Part shown: piece by piece, positions 29,064-38,313 of the stretch | How positions within the stretch are numbered: the first letter of the stretch is position 1 | Layout: the number at the start of each line of letters is the position of its first letter | Origin: Spirochaetota bacterium | GTDB lineage: Bacteria; Spirochaetota; UBA4802; JAFGDQ01 | Direction of reading: 5' to 3' | Assembly: GCA_034190085.1 (NCBI GenBank) | Contig: JAXHTS010000007.1 | Span: 1 to 64,000 of the forward strand | Length of the DNA stretch: 64,000 nucleotides | Made by a program: the position numbers and the translations under genes | Notes under the pieces: model-generated | Told to the model about the DNA's origin: nothing | What the model saw: the letters and a program-made list of their open reading frames with translations, nothing else | The model's database searches: none

Positions 29064-29092
29064 ATTATAACAAATTAATATCAAATCGTCAA
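29064..29092 (-). promoter_or_regulatory. Sigma-70-type promoter of clpB
   Basis: On the minus strand TTGACG (29087-29092) and TATAAT (29064-29069) are separated by exactly 17 bases, close to the ideal housekeeping promoter. It reads toward clpB, and CIRCE begins just after the -10. The spacing and position leave little doubt that this is the regulated promoter. Confidence 0.88.
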
Positions 29093-29239
29093 CAAGTCTA
29101 TCCTAAAAACTTAAAATAAAAGAATTCTTTCCCTATTATCAAATTGAAAAAATATAATGATCTAACTGATTTATGAAACCAACAGACTAAATCAACAATC
29201 CCATCATTCTGTTTACTAATCCCTTTATTCGTCTAATCC

Positions 29240-30931
29240 TTACCCTTGATCTCGTATATCATTAACAGGTTTATTCCTAATTATTTGTTCAGCCTTTACT
29301 TTGATAAACCATATAGGAGGATAACATAACCCATTACTCATATAGTAATCCGAACGCTGAACTATCTCTTTTAGATTGATCCTTATTAAATCAGGTATAT
29401 ACTCTCCAGAGAGATTAGTAACAAAATGATAGGGATTAAACGTAATCCCATATGGTTCTCCTGGCTTCTCCTGCAGGGACACACCAAGTATAAAGTAATG
29501 TTTCAAGAATACCAATCTTTCAAAAAAATCCATATCCCCCTTATTTACAACATCAACCCAAAAGGATATTTTTTCATCTACAAGAAGAACTCGTCCAAGT
29601 GTTTTCTTTACTGGAGTTTTGTATTCCGTCTCCAGGAAGTGATAACCAACTTTACTCAATAATACTGAAACATTATTCTCCAATTGATATGTCTTGATAA
29701 TATTCATCCCAGTTAGAATCGAATAAAATCCTGACATATTGTAGGCATTAATTTGATATTTGGCTTCATCATATAATATCTCACTCAAATAACTCTTCGG
29801 CATCCCAACATCCCCCGCTTTTACAGCATCAGCACTCTCAAACAGGCCATCCTCCCACATATTCCTATGGATTCGTCCATGAAACAATCTTCCAGATTCC
29901 ATAAATATATCTATAATCCTGGCTGATGTGTCGAAAAGCCTCTGATGGTAGGATGCTGCAAAGTGAAGCCCCTTCCCTATAATCGATAATCGCTCTAGTA
30001 TTTCCATTGATTTATGACTCATCCACCCAAGTCCAATTGTAAATATTTGAATACCCCTTCCCCTTGCCCTCAATGCAAATCTCTCTAAAAACCTCCCACT
30101 TTGAAGGATTGAATTCATGACGACAATAATTATCTTATCTGAATTATCCCGCCAAAAGCTATTATTCAGCGTATTGGCAAGAGCCTTTTCAAGAATTTGA
30201 GTCGAACAAATGCCGCCTGGCTTCAAGTTTGATAATCCCTTTTTAATCTTAAAAAGGGAAGTGTGATACATCAAATTTTCATCATAAGAATGATCTGTGG
30301 ACATAGGGACAATATTCACCCTTGAGTTAATATTCCATATATCAAAAATACTTCGTGATAAATCTAATACTCCATTATTTACTGATCTCCACTCACTCCT
30401 AATGGAATGAGAAATATCGATCAAAAGAGCAACATCTAGGCATAGGTCAGGCGTCTCCCCCATGGTCTTGTCAGTATAATTATAAAAGATACTTGCGACC
30501 TCCTTCTCTGCTAATTGAAGGAGACTGTTGGATTTTTCACGGCTGCGTGATACGATTCTTTGATCCCTAATCGAATACAAAATACTCTCAGATAGATATA
30601 AATCCTTTACCCAAGACAGACCCCCAAGCAAAAAATAATCAGAATGTATAGCCCTGCTTAAGATTTGCAGGTCTTCTTCTGTTATAGACCGCTGGGGATT
30701 TAATGATAATTTATGTAAAAACGTCTGCAATTGGGTCGGGGGATATATCTCTAATCCCTTTTTAATTGATATAGCCGCGCCAAGAAGCTTTGCATACTCT
30801 TTTCCCATTCCCATTGGATTACTCCTAGATGGGTTAATCATTTTGAAGGGGATGACGGCAACCTCAGAATAGGCTCTTGTGATAAATACAAATAATAAGT
30901 CTATTATAATTATAAAAAAAACTCTTTTCAT
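29240..30931 (-). CDS. Exported protein with von Willebrand factor A domain
   Basis: 563 residues from the ATG at 30931; a TTG three codons earlier is the alternative. A signal segment (FFIIIIDLLFVFITRAYS) is followed by VAVIPFKMIN and a domain with the look of the TolB/FlgO N-terminal fold (residues 25-150). The vWA domain begins near residue 175 with DVALLIDISHSI, a DxSxS metal-binding site, and continues through DKIIIVVMNS and GIQIFTIGLG. The remaining 200 residues are unassigned. vWA domains bind protein ligands through a metal ion. It lies downstream of clpB's promoter region on the same strand but is transcribed separately. Function unknown. Confidence 0.65.
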   Translation of the reverse strand: MKRVFFIIIIDLLFVFITRAYSEVAVIPFKMINPSRSNPMGMGKEYAKLLGAAISIKKGLEIYPPTQLQTFLHKLSLNPQRSITEEDLQILSRAIHSDYFLLGGLSWVKDLYLSESILYSIRDQRIVSRSREKSNSLLQLAEKEVASIFYNYTDKTMGETPDLCLDVALLIDISHSIRSEWRSVNNGVLDLSRSIFDIWNINSRVNIVPMSTDHSYDENLMYHTSLFKIKKGLSNLKPGGICSTQILEKALANTLNNSFWRDNSDKIIIVVMNSILQSGRFLERFALRARGRGIQIFTIGLGWMSHKSMEILERLSIIGKGLHFAASYHQRLFDTSARIIDIFMESGRLFHGRIHRNMWEDGLFESADAVKAGDVGMPKSYLSEILYDEAKYQINAYNMSGFYSILTGMNIIKTYQLENNVSVLLSKVGYHFLETEYKTPVKKTLGRVLLVDEKISFWVDVVNKGDMDFFERLVFLKHYFILGVSLQEKPGEPYGITFNPYHFVTNLSGEYIPDLIRINLKEIVQRSDYYMSNGLCYPPIWFIKVKAEQIIRNKPVNDIRDQG

Positions 30932-31106
30932 ATCATTCAACCTATCTTTTCACAAAAAACCGATGAAAAATAATCCCAGCAATAAAACCTGAGATATGTG
31001 AAATCCATTTCTACAATATCCTCTTTCATCTTCCTAAATCTTCTTAAATAGATTCTAGGTTTATTAAACAATGCCTTCAATTAATTCATTTATGGCAAAG
31101 CCGCTA

Positions 31107-32264
31107 TTATGCAATTGATAATCCATTATATAGATGTCTAGTCTTTGAAAAAAATTTCTCGCCCTTACCTGAAGCGATATAACAAGCGCCGCCTATTTTA
31201 GCTCCCTCAGGGATTGTACAATCTTTACCAATTAAGGTTATACTACCAAAAACTGATCTGGGAAAATCATTATTCTTTATTTGATTATCCCTTGTGCCAA
31301 TTATACAACCATCACCAATATTAAGATGATCCTTTTCAGTATTAAAGTCAGTCCGCTCGTCTATTAGAGACTTGATTATCCTAACGCCAGCACCGATGCG
31401 TGTAAAAGGCAACACAATTGAATCCTTTACAATGGACATTTCCCCAATCTCGACTCCAGGAAATATAATTGAGTTTATGACTGTCCCAAAAATCTGACAG
31501 TTATCGGATATAAATGAGTTTAATATATTAGCCTTTATCCCAACCTTAGCCGCTCTATCATTATTTATAAAACCCCTCATCAAGGATTCACTACATAAAA
31601 GCTTTAATAATGTCGGATCTCTAAGAATATCCATATTGATATAATAATATTCTGGTATATTTTTTACTGGCCAGTAATAAGCATCTATTATATCACTCTT
31701 AATACCCTTATTCGTTAGAATGTTAATTATCATTTCAAAAATATTTGGAGATCTGCTATCTTCTTCAATTGCAGAGTTAATAATCTTCATTAGACCCTTC
31801 TGATTAATTACAAGAACCGTATGTGCCATAGTCGCCTTTCCTGAAATCTTCAGCTTAAAAAGAACAGCAGATGATCTCATCTTCTTATATACCTTGAATA
31901 ACTGAGTAAAGTCAATTACAGAAGGATTATCTCCATTATATATGATATAATAGGCTGTATTGCTATCAAGAATGAGATTGTAGCAGAACCTCATATCGGA
32001 ATACTCCCGTGAGACCACCTTTATTAAAGGGAATTTCATATTCTTAAAGGGCCCATAGTGCTCAACATATGATTCGAGTTCATCCTCACAGTTGTTATAT
32101 ATTATTGTTTTTCGAGCGCCGGAGGAAATGGAATTCCTAATTGTGAAATCAACCACCCGATATCTTCCCCCAAAGGGAAGCATATATCTCGATCTGGACT
32201 CTGTGAGTGATAGAAGATTATTGGTATTTGAACTTGAGTATGATATTACTGTAAAATCATTCAT
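31107..32264 (-). CDS. GlgD-like ADP-glucose pyrophosphorylase homologue, probably non-catalytic
   Basis: 385 residues from the ATG at 32264; a TTG at 32300 is the alternative start. The N-terminal nucleotidyltransferase fold has YMLPFGGRYRVVDFTIRNS, a clear match to the glucose-1-phosphate adenylyltransferase family, and the C-terminal third is a left-handed beta-helix with hexapeptide repeats. The usual GGxGxRLxPLT loop at the start is replaced by SSSNTNNLLSLT, so pyrophosphate binding is probably lost, as in the GlgD regulatory subunits. GlgD partners the catalytic GlgC in glycogen synthesis, but no glgC is in the window. Confidence 0.8.
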   Translation of the reverse strand: MNDFTVISYSSSNTNNLLSLTESRSRYMLPFGGRYRVVDFTIRNSISSGARKTIIYNNCEDELESYVEHYGPFKNMKFPLIKVVSREYSDMRFCYNLILDSNTAYYIIYNGDNPSVIDFTQLFKVYKKMRSSAVLFKLKISGKATMAHTVLVINQKGLMKIINSAIEEDSRSPNIFEMIINILTNKGIKSDIIDAYYWPVKNIPEYYYINMDILRDPTLLKLLCSESLMRGFINNDRAAKVGIKANILNSFISDNCQIFGTVINSIIFPGVEIGEMSIVKDSIVLPFTRIGAGVRIIKSLIDERTDFNTEKDHLNIGDGCIIGTRDNQIKNNDFPRSVFGSITLIGKDCTIPEGAKIGGACYIASGKGEKFFSKTRHLYNGLSIA

Positions 32265-32533
32265 TGAGCAATTGTTCCACAATTCATAAATACTTAACAA
32301 AACATAGAAATATCATCCAAAACAATACGAAAGATGACTAAATTTATTAATTTATATGGGAAAATCAATTAAAAAGTTACTATCAGAATGAATTAATCTG
32401 ATATACTATATAAATAACAGCTGACCTTTGTGATAAAATCTGTTTCCCTTACATTTGATACATTTATTTTTTTGGGGAAATATTAAGCGGGTCAGGAAGA
32501 TCAACAGGCTGATGAGGGGTTTATACTATTAGA

Positions 32534-33409
32534 TTATAGAAATCTAATCCTGCTGAATATCCAAGGGGAGCATAGACTTATCCATATGCCGATAACAAAA
32601 AAATGAATAAAAACAGAAACCAACCCCATAGCGACTCCATCAATAGCAACTAATCCCAAACTAAAATGCAGAGCTATAAGCATTGGAATACCTATTGCAC
32701 AGCGCAATAACAACTGCAGGAGGTTGCCGGTTCTATCAAATTTGACATACTTACGCTCAATATAGAAGGCCGGACCAAATCCAGCCAACAGTGCCATTGG
32801 AGAGACAGACCACTTTGTTGGAAGCATTAGCGCTAAGAGGAAAGGTATTGTAAAAGTGATTAACATTCCCTGAATAAGTGTAAGGTTTTTGAGCCATTTT
32901 TCAATTTTTTCAATTGAACCATAAAAAGCAAGTAGTAGCAGGCATGCAATTATCCAACCTCCTAAAATATCTGTGGGGAAGTGAACACCTAAATAAACAC
33001 GTGAAAAAGCGATAAGAATTATAATTGACACAGAAAAGGCATAAAACCAACCCTTTTGTACCCAGCAGGCAAGATAGGTCCATAAAATGAAAGACCCCTG
33101 AGCATGACCACTGGGAAGCCCCGGTCCACCTGTTTCTCCAATCTTAACGTCGGGATTCAGATTGTAGGGACGTGGTTGTTCAAAGATGTTCTTGAGTTCA
33201 GAATTGATCCAGCTTGAAAGAAAGAATATTGCGAAGAGACGAACAGATACCCTTGTATTAGAGCACCAAAATATAATCGGCAAAAATATAAGATAGAAGA
33301 TGCTATCCCCTAATGTAGTGATGACCTTAAAGAAGTAATCAAGATATGGTGTTCTGTATTGCTGAATAGCAATTATTACATCAATTCCCCATTGCTGAAC
33401 CTGATCCAA
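32534..33409 (-). CDS. PAP2-family membrane phosphatase
   Basis: 291 residues with about seven membrane segments. All three PAP2 motifs are present: KNIFEQPRP (Lys73, Arg80), PSGH (99-102) and SRVYLGVHFPTD (Arg137, His143, Asp147). These form the catalytic site on the outer face of the cytoplasmic membrane, removing phosphate from lipid phosphates such as undecaprenyl diphosphate or phosphatidate. The exact lipid cannot be told. The start is a TTG at 33409 with AAGGAG upstream. No operon partner on either side. Confidence 0.9.
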   Translation of the reverse strand: MDQVQQWGIDVIIAIQQYRTPYLDYFFKVITTLGDSIFYLIFLPIIFWCSNTRVSVRLFAIFFLSSWINSELKNIFEQPRPYNLNPDVKIGETGGPGLPSGHAQGSFILWTYLACWVQKGWFYAFSVSIIILIAFSRVYLGVHFPTDILGGWIIACLLLLAFYGSIEKIEKWLKNLTLIQGMLITFTIPFLLALMLPTKWSVSPMALLAGFGPAFYIERKYVKFDRTGNLLQLLLRCAIGIPMLIALHFSLGLVAIDGVAMGLVSVFIHFFVIGIWISLCSPWIFSRIRFL

Positions 33410-33675
33410 TAAAATTTCTCCTTTTTATAGCTTTTATCTCCCTCTCCCTTCTCAGGTATGTCAATGAGAAATAAATGGATAATCTTATAGGCATATATTA
33501 CAATTATTTCCAACGAAGCAAGATTAACTGATATTTATGAGGAGATATGCACTCCCAATCATACCCTAATGTGAGATCAATAAAACTACTCTATTATTAT
33601 AATATCAACATAGAATTTTCACAAGTAGATATTTGCTTTTGATTGAAGTCCATAAAAACAAAAATGAAGACAATT

Positions 33676-36048
33676 CTAATAAACTATCTCCAAAATTTCA
33701 TCGAAATAATTTATAAAATGCGCATCAATTCCCTTTTTAATGTGATCTGGTAGTTCGTCAAAGTCTTTCATATTTTCCATGGGGAAGATTATCGTCTTTA
33801 CCTTTGCTCTCTTTGCGGCAATGGTCTTTTCTTTTACACCACCAATGGGTAGAACCTTGCCAGTAATAGTAAGCTCGCCAGTCATTGCGATCTGCTTTTT
33901 AATAGGTTTATCCTTTGCAAGAGAATAGAGCGCAGTGGCCATTGTTATCCCCGCAGAGGGTCCATCCTTAGGTGTCGCGCCAGCAGGCACATGAAGGTGA
34001 ATATAATGAGTTTCGAAAAAATCCTTACTTATACTATACTCCTCTGCCATGGAATGTATATATGAATAGGCGATCTCAGTAGATTCTTTCATAACATCGC
34101 CAAGTTGCCCCGTTTGTTTATAGCCCTTTGTCTTTGAGGGCATAGCTGTAGCCTCTACATATAATGTTGTCCCTCCGAGACTTGTCCAGGCCAATCCCAT
34201 AACTACACCTGGTATTTTCTTGTCATACAAGGATTCATCTGTAAATCTTGGCTTACCTAAAAAATCTTCAATATTGTCGACATTTACCTGGATTGTTTCT
34301 TCCTCCCCTTCAGCAAACTTCCTTGTGGATTTTCTCATAATTTTTTTTATGTTATTCTCAACACTTCTTACACCTGCCTCCCTGGCATACCCACTAATAA
34401 CCTTTTTAATTGCCTTATTGTCCACCTTGACCATCCCCTTTTTCAAACCATGCTCTTTTAGCTGCTTTGGGATAAGGTATCTTTTAGCAATCTGAAACTT
34501 TTCTTCTAAAATATATCCTGACAGCTTCATTATCTCCATCCTATCAAGTAGCGGCGGGGGAATGGTATCAGGTTGATTTGCTGTCATGATAAAAAGAATA
34601 TTGGATAGATCAAATCTCACATCCAAGTAATGATCGAGAAATTGAGAATTCTGTTCCGGGTCAAGGACCTCTAAAAGGGCTGAAGCTGGATCACCCTGAA
34701 AGCTAACTCCAAGCTTGTCAATCTCATCCAACATAATAACAGGGTTTGCTGTCTGAACAAGTTTCAGGGTTTGAATGATCTTCCCTGGCATTGCTCCAAT
34801 GTATGTTCTTCTATGGCCCTTTATCTCTGCCTCATCCCTCATACCGCCGAGTGAAAATCTGAAGAACTTTCTATTTAAGGCTTCAGCTACTGATTTACCT
34901 ATGGAAGTTTTGCCAACCCCAGGTGGCCCCAAAAAACATATGATAGAACCGGAAAGATTCCCCTTCATCTTTCCAGTGCTAATAAATTCAAGTATTCTCT
35001 CCTTTACATCATCCAGACCATAATGATCACGATCCAATACTAATTTTGCCTTTTGAATATCATAATTATCCTCAGAATATATACCCCAGGGAAGGGAGGT
35101 TAACCAATCCAAATAATTCCTACTCACACCATATTCTGGAGAATTTGGCTCAAGCAACTTCATCTTATTGAGTTCTTCATCAATCTTATTTGCTGCCTCT
35201 TCAGTGAGTTTGAGTTTCTCTATTCTCTCTTCAAATTTTTCAATCTCAGAAGTCTTTTCATCTTTTGTAAGTCCCAATTCCTTTTTTATCTCTTTTAGCT
35301 GCTCGCGTAAAAAGAATTCCTTCTGATTTTTTGAAAGCTTCTCTTCAATCTGTTTGGTTATCTTTTGTTGAAGCTTACTAAGCTCCATCTCCTTTCTCAA
35401 AAGAATAAGCACCTTCTCTGCTCTCTTTTTTACATTAAATGTCTCTAATATCTCCTGTACTTCATGTGGTTCGGCAGAGGTCATTGATGCTACAAAATCT
35501 GAAAGTTTACCTGGATCCTCCATGGTAAACCTGTTTAAGAATAATTTCAACTCCTCCTGAAAAAGTGAATTGGACTTAATAAGCTCTTTTAAAGCTGAAA
35601 TAATCGCCATTGAATATGTTCTTATTTCATCCGTTGATTTCAAATCCTTCTCGATATAATGAGAAACCTTCCAAAGTATTCCAGGTTCATCATTCATTAC
35701 TTCAGTGAGAGTGAATCTATGTAGCGCATTTATGGTCATCTGAATAGTGCCTTCATCTATTGGAACAACCTTTAATATCTTTACAGTTACTCCCACTTGA
35801 TAGAGGTCTTCTGATACAATTGTGCCATCATGTTGATTTTTAATTAAGACAATACCACCGATCTTATTCTCTTTCGAGACAATCTGCCGAGTTGTCTCAA
35901 GCAATGTTGGTCCATTGAGCACAACAGGGATTACCATCCCAGGAAAGACTGGTCGTTGATATACAGGAATAATTGGAATAACCTCTGGTAAAACCTCGGA
36001 TGGCAATACTAAATGCTTATTCTCTTCGTTATTCTTAGATTCATCCAT
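33676..36048 (-). CDS. lon: ATP-dependent protease Lon
   Basis: 790 residues from the ATG at 36048; the TTG immediately before it is better spaced from AGGAG and may be used. LON substrate-binding domain at 25-215, a helical region, AAA domain with Walker A GPPGVGKT (375-382) and Walker B PVIMLDEIDK, and the C-terminal serine protease domain with Ser699 (PKDGPSAGIT) and Lys742 as the catalytic pair (numbered from the TTG). It degrades misfolded and regulatory proteins in the cytoplasm. Transcribed alone. No CIRCE element lies upstream, so unlike clpB it is not an obvious HrcA target. Confidence 0.97.
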   Translation of the reverse strand: MDESKNNEENKHLVLPSEVLPEVIPIIPVYQRPVFPGMVIPVVLNGPTLLETTRQIVSKENKIGGIVLIKNQHDGTIVSEDLYQVGVTVKILKVVPIDEGTIQMTINALHRFTLTEVMNDEPGILWKVSHYIEKDLKSTDEIRTYSMAIISALKELIKSNSLFQEELKLFLNRFTMEDPGKLSDFVASMTSAEPHEVQEILETFNVKKRAEKVLILLRKEMELSKLQQKITKQIEEKLSKNQKEFFLREQLKEIKKELGLTKDEKTSEIEKFEERIEKLKLTEEAANKIDEELNKMKLLEPNSPEYGVSRNYLDWLTSLPWGIYSEDNYDIQKAKLVLDRDHYGLDDVKERILEFISTGKMKGNLSGSIICFLGPPGVGKTSIGKSVAEALNRKFFRFSLGGMRDEAEIKGHRRTYIGAMPGKIIQTLKLVQTANPVIMLDEIDKLGVSFQGDPASALLEVLDPEQNSQFLDHYLDVRFDLSNILFIMTANQPDTIPPPLLDRMEIMKLSGYILEEKFQIAKRYLIPKQLKEHGLKKGMVKVDNKAIKKVISGYAREAGVRSVENNIKKIMRKSTRKFAEGEEETIQVNVDNIEDFLGKPRFTDESLYDKKIPGVVMGLAWTSLGGTTLYVEATAMPSKTKGYKQTGQLGDVMKESTEIAYSYIHSMAEEYSISKDFFETHYIHLHVPAGATPKDGPSAGITMATALYSLAKDKPIKKQIAMTGELTITGKVLPIGGVKEKTIAAKRAKVKTIIFPMENMKDFDELPDHIKKGIDAHFINYFDEILEIVY

Positions 36049-36051
36049 CAA

Positions 36052-36653
36052 TATTGTGATGCTCCTTTTTATTATACTTTATACTTGACCGAATATTCAT
36101 ACCTTGAAAATTTCTCTTTTCATTGGAAAATATTTACGCTTAATGAGTATATCGGTGATTATTACATTCTTGTTTTTTAAACATTTCCACTGAGAAAAAT
36201 TAAAAAATTCCATATATGATTCCAGCCAAACAAATAAAGTTTATTGAATATAAAATATCTAGATTTATTAAAGCTAATTTTTTTAAGATACTATTCATGT
36301 TTATTGCTTCCTTATCATTTGATGAGAAAATATTCATTATCAAAGGTTACAATTATAAATAAAATTATAATGTTAATATTTGTTTAAAAAAAAGTATATT
36401 TGGAAACATATACTTATAACTCAATACAGCCCTTAGCTATGAAGAAGCCCTATCTGCACATTTCCATATACAATTATCCATATTTATTAGAATCTCCTCA
36501 AATACCCTGAATTACCGCAAATTATGAACATCAATAGTAACCGTCTAGAAGTGAGATGTCTCCCTTAATCAACATTATTCCTCATTCTTTTATATTGTCC
36601 AGCTTTAATTTATATTATTTACTAAATCGAATAGCTGAGAAGCGACTCAATAA
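36052..36653. other. AT-rich gap before a decayed gene
   Basis: About 600 very AT-rich bases upstream of lon. A 61-codon frame at 36556-36741 overlaps the SDR remnant in another phase and is not a gene. Promoter elements for lon must lie at the left edge; a TATAAT-like sequence there is too close to the ribosome-binding site to be convincing. Confidence 0.4.
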
Positions 36654-36977
36654 ACAATTGGCAGTGCAATGGGGATGGGACTTTATTTGGAAAAGTACAA
36701 AGCTAAACTGGTGCTATGGGATATCAATAAAAAATAACTGAAGGAAGCTAAAACTGGGTTAGAAGAATTGGGAGCAAAGGTTTTTGGTTATCAGGTTGAT
36801 ATAACAGACAGAGCTATTGTTTATAAAACAGCAAATAGAGTAACACTGGTTATAGGAGACATTGACATTTTAGTCAACAATGCCAGCATAGTTCGCGGAT
36901 GATTCTTTCTAAATGTGGAGGATGAGGATTACTTGAAGACATTGGAAGTAAATATTAACTCTTACATACTAAAATAA
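36654..36977 (+). pseudogene. Short-chain dehydrogenase/reductase remnant
   Basis: One reading frame over 324 bases gives the start of an SDR: the cofactor loop GSAMGMG, then KLVLWDINKK, GAKVFGYQVDITD and DIDILVNNASIV, matching the Rossmann TGxxxGxG, acidic strand end, D-x-T-D and NNAG blocks in order and spacing. Two in-frame stops interrupt it (after DINKK and after IVRG) and the frame ends before the catalytic YxxxK. The 3' half is gone, ending 12 bases from the stop of the opposite-strand DUF3795 gene. It is a dead gene fragment. The sequence type (KLVLWDIN) suggests the retinol-dehydrogenase-like branch. Confidence 0.8.
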
Positions 36978-36988
36978 ATCCTACAAAA

Positions 36989-37444
36989 CTATTTTTTTTC
37001 TTTAATCACTGTATACCAATATTTTTTTCCATAAAAAAACTCATCTACTCCCTTTTTATTAATTATTCTGAGATTTTTCAAATGAGCATCACCATGGTTT
37101 ACTTTTAAAAAATCCAGTTTTTCACATTTTTCAAATTCATTGCATTCCCAACAACCAACAATTTCCATCTTCTGACAACATTTCCTGATTTTACAGAATG
37201 GATTCCCTCCACCTCCCCTACATGCATTTTTACACCTTAATCTTACAAGAGCCCCCAAGACGTCATAGCATTCTTTATAGTTGCGAAACTCCTTAAAGGG
37301 TATGCCGTCAACAATTCTATCAAACTTTTCTTGTCGTAACTCCTTTCTAAGGTCCCTTGCCAAATCAGCAATCTTACCTTTATATCCAAAACAATCATCA
37401 CAATAGAGACCGCAAAAAGCAATGAGGTCATCTCTTTCAACCAT
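36989..37444 (-). CDS. DUF3795 cysteine-rich protein
   Basis: 151 residues from the ATG at 37444, which has AGGGGG about seven bases upstream; longer starts at 37471 and 37477 have no such site. The pattern CGLYCDDC at the start, then CRGGGGNPFCKIRKCC and GCWECNEFEKCEKL, is that of the DUF3795 family, small cysteine-rich proteins likely to bind zinc or another metal. Function is unknown. It stands alone between two gene remnants (an SDR and a methyltransferase), in an area of active decay, yet is itself intact. Confidence 0.8.
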   Translation of the reverse strand: MVERDDLIAFCGLYCDDCFGYKGKIADLARDLRKELRQEKFDRIVDGIPFKEFRNYKECYDVLGALVRLRCKNACRGGGGNPFCKIRKCCQKMEIVGCWECNEFEKCEKLDFLKVNHGDAHLKNLRIINKKGVDEFFYGKKYWYTVIKEKK

Positions 37445-37593
37445 TCCAATCCCCCTTACTCTATGGCTCATATTCACTTAATTGTGCCCAAGTACACAGC
37501 ATAGATGCTGATGACTTGCCAATTCAAATTCTATCCCGAAACCTCATCTCACGAAGAAATCCACTGAACTTCCACCAACAAAATCAAAGTCAA

Positions 37594-37911
37594 TTACTTT
37601 TGACATGCCTTAACTTCAAGACGCATCATATGCACATATGTAAATCCGTCTTTATCGATGAGATGAATCTTGAGGTAAGCGTTTACAACATTACTAATAA
37701 ATGATTCCTTTAGTTTATCAGGGACTCTTTCAGTAAACGGAAGCCATGTTGAACTAATATAACCCGCTAAGACATCTTTGCCCTTATGTTTCATGTCCTT
37801 TGGGATCAGTTCAATTCGTTCAGTTTTTAAACCAACCTGAGAGAACCATTTTTCATAATCATCTGGTTCAGGGAATCTGAGTGGAAAAGTAAATCCAACA
37901 AAATAAGACTT
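37594..37911 (-). pseudogene. C-terminal fragment of a SAM-dependent methyltransferase
   Basis: An open frame of 105 codons has no start codon before its TGA boundary at 37912-37914. It reads SYFVGFTFPLRFPEPDDYEK, then WFSQVGLKTERIELIPKDM and SSTWLPFTERVP, the last third of class I methyltransferases of the trans-aconitate methyltransferase type (F-x-F-P-F-x-x-P then a W-x-x-x-x-G segment). The SAM-binding domain upstream is missing and was not found in other frames. An internal ATG would give 66 residues, too little for activity. A truncated, dead copy. Confidence 0.7.
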
Positions 37912-38094
37912 TCATATTATAGTTTCAATTTCACTATCCACTACAGTTAATAGATCTCTAACATTTATCTCTCATAATGCTCTTTAGGTAAATTTCAACT
38001 TACAGGTTGTCAATATAATTTGAAAATTATCTATTAAAATCCTTATATGACATTTTCTTCAATTTTCGTCCTTTTTAAACTCTTTAAATAGTAA

Positions 38095-38145
38095 AAGACA
38101 TAAGCCCTCTCCACCGTCAGAGGAGGTGGAGAGGGCTTATGTCTT
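38095..38145 (-). terminator. Strong intrinsic terminator of the Qrc-like operon
   Basis: A perfect 21-base inverted repeat (38095-38115 and 38125-38145) around a nine-base loop, followed on the minus strand by TTTT. It lies 170 bases downstream of the last gene of the minus-strand redox operon. The perfect stem also has T-rich sequence on the plus side (ATTTG), so it may work both ways. Confidence 0.8.
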
Positions 38146-38313
38146 ATTTGCAGTTATGTTTGCTTTGAAAAAATTATTGCTTTAATTATTCTTTATTCAG
38201 TGAAATCTAAATCGATTTATTCAAATCATATAATTTGTATTCTTTCTGCAAACTATTTGGATAATAAGAAAATGTCTAAAATGTAATGAAATAGAATATT
38301 CCCTAATATCTCT

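Noticed and set aside
36556-36741. 61-codon plus-strand frame
   Set aside because: Overlaps the SDR remnant in another phase and shows no domain.
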